Shown here piece by piece: positions 18,075-26,309 of a DNA stretch of 64,000 nt. The notes below the pieces were generated by a model. It saw only the letters and a list, made by a program, of their open reading frames with translations, did not search any database and was not told where the DNA came from. Position 1 is the stretch's first letter, and each line of letters starts with the position of its first letter. Origin of the DNA: an uncultured Paracoccaceae bacterium (lineage in GTDB: Bacteria > Pseudomonadota > Alphaproteobacteria > Rhodobacterales > Rhodobacteraceae); contig CANKYO010000002.1 in NCBI GenBank assembly GCA_947488175.1, positions 372,001 through 436,000 of the forward strand, given 5' to 3'. The position numbers and the translations under genes are program-made.

Positions 18075-19046
18075 ATGACATTCATGAAATCACTTGGCAC
18101 TGCAATCGCGGCCATTTGCCTGTCGACAATGGCATTGGCCGATACGCCCACGCTGCGCGCGGCGGTTCTGGAATTCGGGACCGTCAACTGGGAACTGAAC
18201 ACGATCAAGCATCATGAGTTCGATACCGCGAACGGCTTTAACCTTGAGGTGCAAGGCATGGCTGGCGGAGCGGCGGCCAAGGTCGCCTTTCAGGGGGGTG
18301 AGGCGGATGTGATCGTCTCAGATTGGCTCTGGGTGGCGCGGCAACGGGCGGCAGGCAAGGATTTCGTCTTTATCCCCTATTCCAAGGCCGTGGGCGGGGT
18401 CATGGTGCCCGGCGACAGCCCGGCGCAGGATCTGACCGACCTTGCAGGCATGAAGATCGGCATTGCCGGCGGGCCGCTGGACAAAAGCTGGCTGATCCTG
18501 CGGGCCTATGCGGAAAAGAACCACGACATGGATCTCGTGGCCGAGACCGAGCAAGTCTTTGGCGCACCGCCCCTCATCTTCGGGGCCGCTACATCAGGCG
18601 AGGTTGGGGCCGCCATCAACTTCTGGCACTTCGCCGCCAAGATGGAAGCCGCAGGCATGCGCACCCTGCTTGACGTCTCTGACGCCTCCGCCGATCTGGG
18701 GCTCGATCCCGAAACGCCGCTGCTGGGCTACGTGGTGCGGGGCGAAATGGTGCGCGACAACCCCGACCTGATCAATGGTCTGGCCGCCGCCTCCCGCGCT
18801 GCCAAGGACCTGCTCGCCACCGATGATGCGGAATGGGCGCGTCTGCGACCAAACATGAATGCCAAGACGGATGCGCAATTCGCAGCCCTGGTCGCCGGTT
18901 TCCGCGCAGGGATCCCCGCGCCGGGACCCATTGACGAAGCCGCAGCCGGACGGATGCTGGAACTGATGTATGAACTGGGAGGCGAGGAATTGCTGGGTCA
19001 GGCGACCGCGTTGCCCGAGGGCACATTCCTGTCCAACGGCAGCTAG
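18075..19046 (+). CDS. ABC transporter substrate-binding protein, NitT/TauT type
   Basis: A 323-residue periplasmic binding protein. A signal peptide ends near STMALA (about residue 22) and is followed by an SsuA/NMT1-like fold: AFQGGEADVIVSDWLW and LAGMKIGIAGGPLDKSW are typical hinge and ligand-loop segments. AGGGAGG lies just upstream of the ATG. The ATPase gene starts immediately after its stop codon, but no permease follows; the only NitT/TauT-type permease in the window is at 30998. The ligand is unknown; its place in a quinoprotein island suggests a substrate, cofactor or metal complex used by that pathway. Confidence 0.82.
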   Translation: MTFMKSLGTAIAAICLSTMALADTPTLRAAVLEFGTVNWELNTIKHHEFDTANGFNLEVQGMAGGAAAKVAFQGGEADVIVSDWLWVARQRAAGKDFVFIPYSKAVGGVMVPGDSPAQDLTDLAGMKIGIAGGPLDKSWLILRAYAEKNHDMDLVAETEQVFGAPPLIFGAATSGEVGAAINFWHFAAKMEAAGMRTLLDVSDASADLGLDPETPLLGYVVRGEMVRDNPDLINGLAAASRAAKDLLATDDAEWARLRPNMNAKTDAQFAALVAGFRAGIPAPGPIDEAAAGRMLELMYELGGEELLGQATALPEGTFLSNGS

Positions 19047-19703
19047 GTGCTGGCGACGGCGATGGGCAACGCACAGACTGCAGCACCCATCGTGGTGCTG
19101 CAGCATTTGTCAGTGGCCTTGGGCGGCAAGACCATCCTGACAGATATCAGTCTGACCGTGCCGCACGGCCAGACCCTTGCCTTGGTGGGACCTTCTGGCA
19201 TCGGCAAATCCTCCCTTCTGCGCCTGCTGGCCGGATTGCAGCCCAGCCTTGACGGGACCTGCCAGATCAATGGCAAGGTCGCCATGGTCTTTCAGGAACC
19301 CACCCTGCTGCCATGGCGCAGCGTGCGCGACAACATCACCATCGCAACCGGCGTGTCAGCGGCACAGGCTGATGTGGCGCTGGCCGATGTCGGGCTGGCC
19401 GACCGGGCGGATGAGTACCCCAACAGGCTGTCACTCGGGCAGCAGCGGCGGCTGTCGCTGGCGCGGGCCTTTGCGGTCAAACCCGCCCTCCTGCTGCTCG
19501 ATGAACCCTTCGTCTCGCTCGACCCCGAACTGGCCGACGAAATGATGAACCTCTTTGCACGGCTGCGGGACAGCCATCAGGTCACGACCGTGCTGGTAAC
19601 CCACATCGCGGAAGAGGCCGAACGGCTCGCCGACCGCATCGTCACCCTCGCCGGTGATCCTGCCACAATCGCCAATGACCGGACCAACCCGTCGCGAACC
19701 TGA
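19047..19703 (+). CDS. ABC transporter ATP-binding protein, NitT/TauT type
   Basis: A 218-residue ATPase with Walker A GPSGIGKSS, a Q-loop in VAMVFQEPTLLPW, an ABC signature in the variant form LSLGQQRR, Walker B LLLLDEPFVSLD and the H-loop VLVTHIAEEA. It would energise the importer fed by the preceding binding protein. The GTG at 19047 follows the TAG of that gene directly; an ATG at 19062 is the alternative start. The QEPTLLPW element is typical of nitrate/taurine-type ATPases. Its cognate permease is probably the distant gene at 30998. Confidence 0.85.
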   Translation: MLATAMGNAQTAAPIVVLQHLSVALGGKTILTDISLTVPHGQTLALVGPSGIGKSSLLRLLAGLQPSLDGTCQINGKVAMVFQEPTLLPWRSVRDNITIATGVSAAQADVALADVGLADRADEYPNRLSLGQQRRLSLARAFAVKPALLLLDEPFVSLDPELADEMMNLFARLRDSHQVTTVLVTHIAEEAERLADRIVTLAGDPATIANDRTNPSRT

Positions 19704-19786
19704 TCCCACAAACCGTCAAATGGCCCGCTCGCTCAATTGACACAACCAACCGACTGAACAGATATACGGGTGCAATGCACTCGATT

Positions 19787-20374
19787 TTATTGCTCGACCT
19801 TAAAGAACTGCGCCGCGTCAAGTTCTGTCGGTCTTGAGATACAGCGGTCAATGCTTTGATCGCCAAACCGCAGACGCGAGCCACCCTGATCCACCAGGAC
19901 CAGATCCAAGTCAGTGCAGTCGGTCACAAGGAACGGCGGGCCAGAGATACAGTCTCTGACATTTACTGCTTCATTGAGGATCAGATCACAGTCGCTCATG
20001 CCGACAGCCGCCATCAGATCCGGCACGTCCATATAAATCGTCACTTCCGATTTTTCGTTGATCAATTCGAGGTTCAATGCACCGGGGACAACATCGGACG
20101 CGCCTACAGGCGTGTAGGGACCAGAAGAGGCATACGTGAAGATCGGCATCTGACCGTCCGCGTCGGCAAAAATCTCGGCGCGGATGTCTTGCAGGGTATC
20201 CGTGAAGATCGTCGTCTGTCGCAGATATGCGCTTGGGCCGCCACCGGGCGCTTGTTCTTCGGTCAGGCCGGTTTGCCACACACCGATCAGATCGGATTGG
20301 GCTGTGTCCGCCACCAAGGGTGATCCTGCGGCAAGACACGTCAGGGCCCAGCTGACTTTCAGCGTAAACTTCAT
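19787..20374 (-). CDS. Exported protein of unknown function, possibly APCDD1-like
   Basis: A 195-residue secreted protein with a signal peptide (KFTLKVSWALTCLAAGSPLVA). The mature part begins LIGVWQTG and contains paired tyrosine- and glycine-rich strands (YLRQTTIF, YASSGPYTPVGASDVVPGA) and five cysteines after residue 120. This pattern reminds me of the beta-barrel-like APCDD1 domain found in some bacterial proteins, but I cannot confirm it. The ATG at 20374 has GAGGAGT upstream; the longer frame to 20461 would cross the operator region. It is divergent from the TetR gene and is its most likely target. Confidence 0.6.
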   Translation of the reverse strand: MKFTLKVSWALTCLAAGSPLVADTAQSDLIGVWQTGLTEEQAPGGGPSAYLRQTTIFTDTLQDIRAEIFADADGQMPIFTYASSGPYTPVGASDVVPGALNLELINEKSEVTIYMDVPDLMAAVGMSDCDLILNEAVNVRDCISGPPFLVTDCTDLDLVLVDQGGSRLRFGDQSIDRCISRPTELDAAQFFKVEQ

Positions 20375-20399
20375 TGATCGACTCCTCTGATCTTTGCAG

Positions 20400-20440
20400 T
20401 GACAAGTTATGGCATCCGAAACGATCTTGTCAATGACAAG
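20400..20440. promoter_or_regulatory. Probable TetR operator between divergent genes
   Basis: A perfect inverted repeat CTTGTCA-A-TGACAAG occupies 20426-20440. A further half site TGACAAG lies at 20400-20406. The block sits in the 85-base space between the TetR gene and the divergent secreted protein gene, where a TetR regulator would be expected to bind and control both. Confidence 0.7.
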
Positions 20441-20459
20441 TCTGGTGGTAAGATAGGGC

Positions 20460-21080
20460 ATGCCGATGTCTGAACCCTCTGATAAGCGTGCTCCGTATCA
20501 TCATGGTGACCTTCGCAATGCGCTGATCGCGGCTGGCCGCGAAATGCTTGAATCTGATGGTTTGCGCGGATTTTCACTGCGGGCGTTGTCAAGAAAGGCG
20601 CAGGTGTCGCACGCTGCACCGGTCCATCACTTCAAGACGCTCGGCGCCTTCTTGGCAGAGTGCAGATCGGATGCGTTTCGAGAGCTTTCAGAAGCACTTG
20701 AGGCTGCAAAGGCTGGTGCATCGCATTCGCCAACAGATGTCCTTTGCAAAATGGCCGTTGCCTATCTGAGGTTTGGCATTGCCTATCCGGTCATGTTGCG
20801 CCTGATGTTTGACAAGGACACCGCACCGCCAAAGTCAAATGATCCAACTAGTCAATCGCGCCGGGCCTATCTTCTCCTCGATTCGGCCGTCCGCGCCACC
20901 TTGCCCGACATATCGCAGCGTGACCCGAGATTCGACATTCGGATCAATGCCGTCTGGAGCCTGATCCACGGATTTGTGATACTCCACAACGAAGATCAGA
21001 TTTGTACGCAGTCCGAGCCGCCAATGACGACAGACCACATGCTTGTCGAAGCGCTGTCTGCGATGTTGAAAAGACAATAA
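20460..21080 (+). CDS. TetR/AcrR family transcriptional regulator
   Basis: A 206-residue regulator. Its N-terminal helix-turn-helix (residues about 12-60) has the family pattern YHHGDLRNALIAAGREML, FSLRALSRKAQVSHAAPVHHF. The C-terminal domain (LRLMFDKD, INAVWSLIHGFVIL) resembles the WHG-type ligand-binding region. It probably represses its own gene and the divergent exported protein through the palindrome at 20426-20440. The ATG at 20466 is an equally possible start. The inducer is unknown. Confidence 0.88.
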   Translation: MPMSEPSDKRAPYHHGDLRNALIAAGREMLESDGLRGFSLRALSRKAQVSHAAPVHHFKTLGAFLAECRSDAFRELSEALEAAKAGASHSPTDVLCKMAVAYLRFGIAYPVMLRLMFDKDTAPPKSNDPTSQSRRAYLLLDSAVRATLPDISQRDPRFDIRINAVWSLIHGFVILHNEDQICTQSEPPMTTDHMLVEALSAMLKRQ

Positions 21081-21487
21081 TCGCCGTGCCCGGGAACACG
21101 CCTTACCCGCCGGTCATGGGTGGATTTGTTCATTGAGGCAGGGTTGGCTTCCGCTTTGCTCAACCTGTGCGTGGTCAAATATAGGCAGGCTTGTGAAGTC
21201 ATTCTCCGACCGGCTCCTAGTTCCCGCGCCACAAGGCTTCAAGAAATCTTGCGACCACGCACGTCCGTGCGTCGTTCCACCCCAAAAGGTTAACCGCGCA
21301 TTCACATTTATACCGCCCGCTGCATTAATCCGGCAAAACTGGTCCCAGGGGTCCGACGTTTTGCCGACGCAAGTCCGACGCGATGCCGACAGCACTATTT
21401 CCAGGATTTGCAGGCGTTAACCTACGATTCGCGGGTCACCGGGGTGTTGCGCAGCCCCGCACGGGCCACCGAACGTTGCGCGACCCC
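21081..21487. other. Intergenic stretch without recognised genes
   Basis: These 407 bases lie between the converging TetR gene and Sel1-like gene. Open frames are short and show no recognisable protein. I see no clear terminator hairpin, tRNA or repeat. It may be a gene relic, but nothing in the sequence proves that. Confidence 0.4.
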
Positions 21488-22024
21488 TCAGAACAGCGGC
21501 GCGTATTTCCAGTTATCCGCGTCCGGCGTCACCTCATCCAGATCATAATTAGCCGCCTGCAACCGCTGCGCAATCGGCAATCCGTCCTCAGCGGCCTCCG
21601 CCACCAACTGCCGCCCTAGCGCCTCATCCCGGGCAACACCGTGGCCGCGCATCAGGCTGATCCCATAGTTGAACTTGCCGACCGGATCGCCGGCTTCAGC
21701 TGCCCTGCGATCCCACTCCGCCGCCGCGTCGGGGTCGTATTCTGCACCTAACCCATTGTTATCCAACTGACTCATCCAGGTCATCGCACCGGTATAGCCG
21801 TCATCAGCACAGTTCTGAAACAAGGTTCGTGCGGATACATGATCGCCCGATTTGGTCAGCGCATAGCCCATTGAGCAAATGACCATCCCGGTCTCACCCT
21901 CATCAGCCTTCTGAACGTAGGATTGCCATGACATTTCATCAGGGTTCAGCGTGCCCAGCTCCTCGACATTTTCGGCAAAAGCTGGCGTGCACAGCAGGGC
22001 GGCAGATAAGGCAAAATGTTTCAT
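21488..22024 (-). CDS. Exported Sel1-repeat (TPR-like) protein
   Basis: A 178-residue periplasmic protein with a short signal peptide (MKHFALSAALLCTPAFA). It has at least two Sel1-like alpha-helical repeats, seen as GYTGAMTWMSQLDNNG, AEAGDPVGKFNYGISLMRG and AAEDGLPIAQRLQAA. Such repeats act as protein interaction scaffolds. It is the last gene of the operon encoding the quinoprotein-associated ABC system, 58 bases after the permease, so a scaffold or folding role in that system is plausible. The exact function is unknown. Confidence 0.7.
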   Translation of the reverse strand: MKHFALSAALLCTPAFAENVEELGTLNPDEMSWQSYVQKADEGETGMVICSMGYALTKSGDHVSARTLFQNCADDGYTGAMTWMSQLDNNGLGAEYDPDAAAEWDRRAAEAGDPVGKFNYGISLMRGHGVARDEALGRQLVAEAAEDGLPIAQRLQAANYDLDEVTPDADNWKYAPLF

Positions 22025-22082
22025 ATCCGTGACTTAGCATGTTTCGCCGCGCAAATCTGCGGGGCTATGGTCATAGAAATGG

Positions 22083-22874
22083 TCAGCCCTTGCGACGTAT
22101 TCCCGACCCTTCCGGGCTGTACCCCCACAACGCCGCCGCAGTGAACACAACCGCCGCCAAAACCGTCCAACCCAGCGCCGCTCCGTTGAAGTCAACATAA
22201 AGCGCAAAGCGGATCAATTCGACCGCATGAGTGAATGGATTGACCGCGCAAATGTCGTGCAGCAACTCGGACGATTCCGCCATTTTCCAGAGCGGATAAA
22301 GCGCAGAAGACATGAAAAACATCGGGAAAATCACAAAATTCATGACTCCCGCAAAATTCTCCAACTGCTTGATAAAGCTGGATAAAAGCAGACCCAGCGC
22401 CCCCAGCATGATCCCCGCGACCACCAGCGCAGGCAGCACGGTCAGATAGCCCAGCATCGGCATCGTGATGCCAAACGCTGCAGCAATGGCGAGGAACGCA
22501 TAGACCTGTAAAACCGAAATTGCCGTGGCACCAACCAGCTTGCACATCAACAGCCACCAGCGCGGAAAGGGGCTGGTCAGCAGCAGCTTCATCGACCCCA
22601 TTTCGCGGTCATAGATCAGACTCAGCGACGACTGCATCCCGTTGAAAAGCAGGATCATCCCGCAAAGCCCCGGCACGATATAGGTCTCGTAAGTGATATA
22701 GGTCTGATAGGGCGGAATGATCGACAGCCCCAGTGCTGCGCGAAAGCCTGCAGCAAAAACCAGCAGCCAAACCAGCGGGCGCACAAGCGCGGCGACAAAG
22801 CGTTCGCGCTGATGAATAAACCGCAACGCCTCTCGTGTAACGATGGCGGCCAGCGCTGTCAGATATCCGGTCAC
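22083..22874 (-). CDS. ABC-2 type permease of the quinoprotein-associated transporter (PedC/LutF-like)
   Basis: A 263-residue inner membrane protein with six hydrophobic segments and the ABC-2 pattern: a long first loop (YETYIVPGLCGMILLFNG) and LIYDREMGSMKLLLTSP. It matches the permease conserved beside PQQ alcohol dehydrogenases, called PedC in Pseudomonas. That transporter (PedA1A2BC, related to LutABEF of Methylorubrum) has been reported to be needed for lanthanide-dependent growth. The start overlaps the ATPase stop by four bases. The ABC-2 fold is more usual in exporters, so the transport direction is open. Confidence 0.87.
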   Translation of the reverse strand: MTGYLTALAAIVTREALRFIHQRERFVAALVRPLVWLLVFAAGFRAALGLSIIPPYQTYITYETYIVPGLCGMILLFNGMQSSLSLIYDREMGSMKLLLTSPFPRWWLLMCKLVGATAISVLQVYAFLAIAAAFGITMPMLGYLTVLPALVVAGIMLGALGLLLSSFIKQLENFAGVMNFVIFPMFFMSSALYPLWKMAESSELLHDICAVNPFTHAVELIRFALYVDFNGAALGWTVLAAVVFTAAALWGYSPEGSGIRRKG

Positions 22875-23587
22875 GCGTCAGCGCCTGTCAGGTCCAGAAA
22901 GGCCTGTTGCAAAGGCTTCAAGCCGCTGATTTCCTTTGCATATCCATCCGCCAGCACCTTTGCCTGATGCAGCACGACAAGCCGGTCATCAGGTGCCACC
23001 TCATCCGCCAGATGCGTCGCCCACAGCACCGTCGTGCCATCACTGGCCAGACCATGCACATGATCCGTGATATCCCGTCGCGCCGCCGCATCCAGCCCCA
23101 CCGTCGGCTCATCCAGCAGCAGCACAGCCGGATCATGCAGCAAGGCGCGGGCAATCTCCGTCCGACGCCTGTGACCGCCATTCAGCGTCCGCGCCTTTTC
23201 CCTGACGCGGTCCGCGATACCCAGCCGGTCAAGCACCGCGTCGATCCGGCGGTCGCGATCTCTGCCCGATAGCCCGTGCAAAGCCGCGAAATAGGACAGG
23301 TTCTGCCGCACCGTCAGGTCCAGATCCAGCGTCGTTTGCTGGAACACAGTCCCCATTTTCGCCAATGCTTCCCGTGGGTTAGCCTGCAGATCATGCCCTG
23401 CAATTTCGATCCGCCCCGTCGGGGCGACGAAAAGCCGGGTCAGCAGGTTGAAAAGCGTCGATTTGCCTGCCCCGTTCGGGCCAAGCAGGGCGCAGAACGC
23501 ACCGCGCGCGATCTCGAAACTCACATCATTCAATGCTGTTTTCGCGCCGTAGCTGTAGGACAGGTGTGCGACGCGAATGCCGGTCAT
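22871..23587 (-). CDS. ABC ATPase of the quinoprotein-associated transporter (PedA/LutE-like)
   Basis: A 238-residue ATPase. It has Walker A GPNGAGKST, Q-loop TVFQQTTLDLDLTV, a signature reading LNGGHRRRTEIARALL in place of LSGGQ, Walker B VLLLDEPTVGLD and the H-loop ATHLADEV. The histidine in the signature (GGHRRR) is, to my knowledge, typical of the ATPase group found in PQQ alcohol dehydrogenase systems. It partners the permease that overlaps its stop, and is itself coupled to the small exported protein upstream by an ATGA overlap. Confidence 0.88.
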   Translation of the reverse strand: MTGIRVAHLSYSYGAKTALNDVSFEIARGAFCALLGPNGAGKSTLFNLLTRLFVAPTGRIEIAGHDLQANPREALAKMGTVFQQTTLDLDLTVRQNLSYFAALHGLSGRDRDRRIDAVLDRLGIADRVREKARTLNGGHRRRTEIARALLHDPAVLLLDEPTVGLDAAARRDITDHVHGLASDGTTVLWATHLADEVAPDDRLVVLHQAKVLADGYAKEISGLKPLQQAFLDLTGADA

Positions 23588-24024
23588 TCGATGGTGATCT
23601 CAATCCGTTGTGTTTCGCCGGTCGTGCCGGGGATCTTCATGTAATATGCGCCGGGTTTGATCGCGATGAAACCGATTTCCATCTCGCCCGCCTCATCGAA
23701 TTCGACACTATCAAGGCCAAGCGGGCGGATTTCCAGCCCTTCGACGACAATCTCGTCAATCCAGATCGCGCGGAAAAATTCCGGTCCGACAAGGGCCAGT
23801 TCCTGACTGCCGTCACCCAGAATCTCAAACTCGTAATAGGTGCCGGATTTCAGGACCCATGGTGCCGAGGAAATTGGTTCACCCGCCGACAGGATAATCG
23901 GTGGCAGGTCTTCCTTGTTCTTGCCCGATAGCAGGCCCGCCGCACCAAAAGACATCGCATTTTGCGCCGAAGCGCCGCTGGCGATGCAAACCGTCGCCGC
24001 CAAAATGGTTGTAAGAATTCTCAT
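23584..24024 (-). CDS. Small exported protein, possibly cupredoxin-like without copper ligands
   Basis: A 146-residue protein with a signal peptide (MRILTTILAATVCIASGASA). The mature part alternates short beta strands and includes YYEFEILGDGSQELALVGP and FIAIKPGAYYMKI, which recall cupredoxin-fold proteins. I see no Cys/His/Met copper site. It lies between the beta-propeller gene and the ATPase gene and is coupled to the latter, so it is part of the Ped/Lut-like system. The acidic surface (many Asp/Glu) would suit metal handling, but that is inference. The ATG at 24024 has AGGA upstream; a longer frame reaches into the preceding gene. Confidence 0.65.
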   Translation of the reverse strand: MRILTTILAATVCIASGASAQNAMSFGAAGLLSGKNKEDLPPIILSAGEPISSAPWVLKSGTYYEFEILGDGSQELALVGPEFFRAIWIDEIVVEGLEIRPLGLDSVEFDEAGEMEIGFIAIKPGAYYMKIPGTTGETQRIEITIE

Positions 24025-24035
24025 ATCGAACATTC

Positions 24036-24998
24036 CTAATCTGTCGGGCGGTACGCCGCACCCCACGGAAACCGGCCGACCTTGATTGATTTCAAAGCAG
24101 TACGCGAGGCCACGTCGATCACGGTTACATCGCCCGACACCCCATTTGTGGTAAATAACAAGCTCTTGTCGCCATTGAAGTCCATGTGCCAGACCCGACG
24201 GCCCACCAGGATATAGTCCTCAACCTCGAACGTATCGGCGTTCACTACGGCCACATGATTGGACGGGCCAAGTGCCACAAAGGCGGTTTTTTCATCCGCC
24301 GTAAACTCAAACCCCACCGGCTGCACCCGGTCCGGGTGGACCCCCTGCACCTCGAAGTCAATCTTGCCGATCTCGGACTGGTCGGCGACGTCAAAGATCG
24401 TGATCGTTCCCCCAATCTCGGCACTGACCCAAAGCTGCGTGCCGTCCTTGACGAATTCGGCGTGACGCGGGCGGCTGTCGACCAGTGTATTGGCGAACAA
24501 TTCCTGCGTTTCGGTGTCGATCCAATGGGCCATGTTTGTCGTTTCAGACGTGGTGATGGCGATCTTGCCATCGGGCGACACGGCCATCCCCTCAGGTTCC
24601 ACCCCCACATCGATCTGGGCGATGACGCGCCGCGTTTCGGTGTCCACCACGGTGGTGATCGCGTCATCCTCGTTAGCGATGTAAAGATGGCGGTCATTGG
24701 GATGCAGCACGAACTGCTCGGGGTCTTCGCCCGATGGCAGATCATGCAGGATTTCACCGGTGTTCGGGTCCATCACCTGCACCGCGTCGCTATCGGACGC
24801 GCAGATATAGACGCGGCTGAAGTCCTTGGAAAACGTGATACCGCGCGGCCGTTCGCCTGTCGGATAGGTCTGGATCACCTCAAGCGTCTCGGTCGAGATG
24901 ATTGAGACAGTGTCGTCCTTTTCGTTGGTCACCCAGATTTCGCCAGCCCAAACCGGGGATACTAACAAACCACAGATCAGGGTTGCAGATCGGATCAT
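24036..24998 (-). CDS. Periplasmic YVTN beta-propeller protein of the PQQ-linked ABC system
   Basis: A 320-residue secreted propeller with a signal peptide ending near PVWA. It is built from repeats of the YVTN/YncE type, such as IWVTNEKDDTVSIIS, YICASDSDAVQVMD and LYIANEDDAITTVVD. Proteins of this family are conserved beside PQQ alcohol dehydrogenases and the PedABC/Lut transporter. Its start overlaps the stop of the preceding binding-protein gene by four bases. Role in metal or cofactor delivery is inferred from context. Length and repeat number (about seven blades) are normal for the family. Confidence 0.85.
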   Translation of the reverse strand: MIRSATLICGLLVSPVWAGEIWVTNEKDDTVSIISTETLEVIQTYPTGERPRGITFSKDFSRVYICASDSDAVQVMDPNTGEILHDLPSGEDPEQFVLHPNDRHLYIANEDDAITTVVDTETRRVIAQIDVGVEPEGMAVSPDGKIAITTSETTNMAHWIDTETQELFANTLVDSRPRHAEFVKDGTQLWVSAEIGGTITIFDVADQSEIGKIDFEVQGVHPDRVQPVGFEFTADEKTAFVALGPSNHVAVVNADTFEVEDYILVGRRVWHMDFNGDKSLLFTTNGVSGDVTVIDVASRTALKSIKVGRFPWGAAYRPTD

Positions 24999-26161
24999 TG
25001 AAAGGCCTCACATGTGCTTTCCGGGCGGTCGAGCCCAAGCGTGTCTAATTCGTTAGTCTGGTGTAGAAATCCGTCAAGCGGGGCTTGCGCGACCAGCGCG
25101 CGGGGATGGGCGATGGCAATCGGTTGGCGTAACTGCCCGTTCCAGTCGCGATAGGTTAGGGGGCGGCCCTTGAAGCCAGCCAGCTCAAATTCCTCTGACA
25201 GGATGTAATCGCGCAATGTGCCCGGATCGCTGCTGTTGGTGCGCGTCACAGCCTCGCCCAATGTGCGCATCGCGGCCCAGGCGGCGTAATCCTGGCTGGT
25301 CATGTCGCGCTGATGCGCCTCTTCAAACCGGCTTTGCAATTGGGCCGCCCCCCATTGTTCGATGACCGGGGACCATGTGACCGCGGTCAACCCTTCGGAC
25401 CCTGCAACAGGGCGCGGCCGCCATGTGTTATAAAGAATATATCGCCCGAAATCCTGCAATTCGTCCGCCACGATCAGCACATCATAATCACCAAGCTCTT
25501 GCGTGAACAACGGCACCTCTTGTGCCGCAGCCCGGCGCATATCGGCGTCAAAGGCCCAGGTTTTCTCGCCTGACAGATCCAGCCCGAACTTTGTCAGACT
25601 GCGCCGCATACTGTCCGCAAAGGCCAGATCCTGCGGGTGGGTGCCCGCGATCATCACCAGATCGTTCCAGCGACGTTGGACAAAGATCTGCGCCAGCGCA
25701 TCGGTCCGCATCGCGTCTGACGGAAGGCTGTGCAGCAGGTTGCCGCGGCAGGCCGCATCGCGCAGCGACAGATCGCCGGATGAGGTGTTGAACAGCATCG
25801 CATCTTTGGCTTCGGGCAAATCGGCAATGGCAAGTAGCTGCTCGGTTGGCGCATCAAGGATCAGATATGGCGTCTGCGCCAGCAATGCGGCAGCGGCTGG
25901 CAGCGGGTCTTCGTCTTCGCCGACGACAACCACGGTCAGTTCATAGGAATGGCCCAGAAACCGGCCCGTCGTCGCATTGTCATCTAGGCCGGTCTGCACC
26001 CCGGCAACCCCGATATCCTCTGGTTCAGGATCAAGGTTGGACAAGGTCGGCGGCTGCGGTTCATAGATCGAAAGATAGCCCACATTCAGGATCACCTCGG
26101 CATGCGCCATGGCCCCATACAACGTGCCGATCAGCGCGAATTGGATAATACGCCTCCCCAT
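24995..26161 (-). CDS. ABC transporter substrate-binding protein of the PQQ alcohol dehydrogenase system (PedB/LutA-like)
   Basis: A 388-residue periplasmic binding protein of the branched-chain amino acid receptor-like fold. A signal peptide ends near AMAHA, followed by VGYLSIYEPQPP, a family-typical start. Later elements LVMIAGTHPQD and DYDVLIVADE form the second lobe. It heads the six-gene operon that continues with the propeller, small exported protein, ATPase, permease and Sel1 protein. I chose the ATG at 26161; the longer frame to 26287 would cover the divergent promoter region. Its ligand is probably a lanthanide complex, by analogy only. Confidence 0.85.
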   Translation of the reverse strand: MGRRIIQFALIGTLYGAMAHAEVILNVGYLSIYEPQPPTLSNLDPEPEDIGVAGVQTGLDDNATTGRFLGHSYELTVVVVGEDEDPLPAAAALLAQTPYLILDAPTEQLLAIADLPEAKDAMLFNTSSGDLSLRDAACRGNLLHSLPSDAMRTDALAQIFVQRRWNDLVMIAGTHPQDLAFADSMRRSLTKFGLDLSGEKTWAFDADMRRAAAQEVPLFTQELGDYDVLIVADELQDFGRYILYNTWRPRPVAGSEGLTAVTWSPVIEQWGAAQLQSRFEEAHQRDMTSQDYAAWAAMRTLGEAVTRTNSSDPGTLRDYILSEEFELAGFKGRPLTYRDWNGQLRQPIAIAHPRALVAQAPLDGFLHQTNELDTLGLDRPESTCEAFQ

Positions 26162-26193
26162 GGTTTCAGAGTTAACAAACCGGTCGGGTCGCC

Positions 26194-26245
26194 CGTATAC
26201 GACCTTGGTCTTGGTCGGGCCCAAACACAACCAAGGTCCTATATC
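26194..26245. promoter_or_regulatory. Divergent promoter region with paired ACCAAGGTC elements
   Basis: Two inverted copies of ACCAAGGTC (26201-26209 on minus, 26230-26238 on plus) face away from each other with a 20-base spacer. Each is followed by a TATA-like extension: ACCAAGGTCCTATATC toward the cytochrome gene and ACCAAGGTCGTATACG toward the binding-protein operon, the latter ending 33 bases before the 26161 start. The arrangement suggests one regulator activating both operons. Confidence 0.6.
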
Positions 26246-26309
26246 GCCCGGCCCTGCGGCCTGCCTAAGATCAGCCAAATCAGACATGACCCGCTGGGAG
26301 GCTAAGCAG

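Noticed and set aside
26109..26309. N-terminal extension of the cytochrome frame
   Set aside because: It would overlap the divergent binding-protein gene and promoter; the signal peptide begins at 26310.
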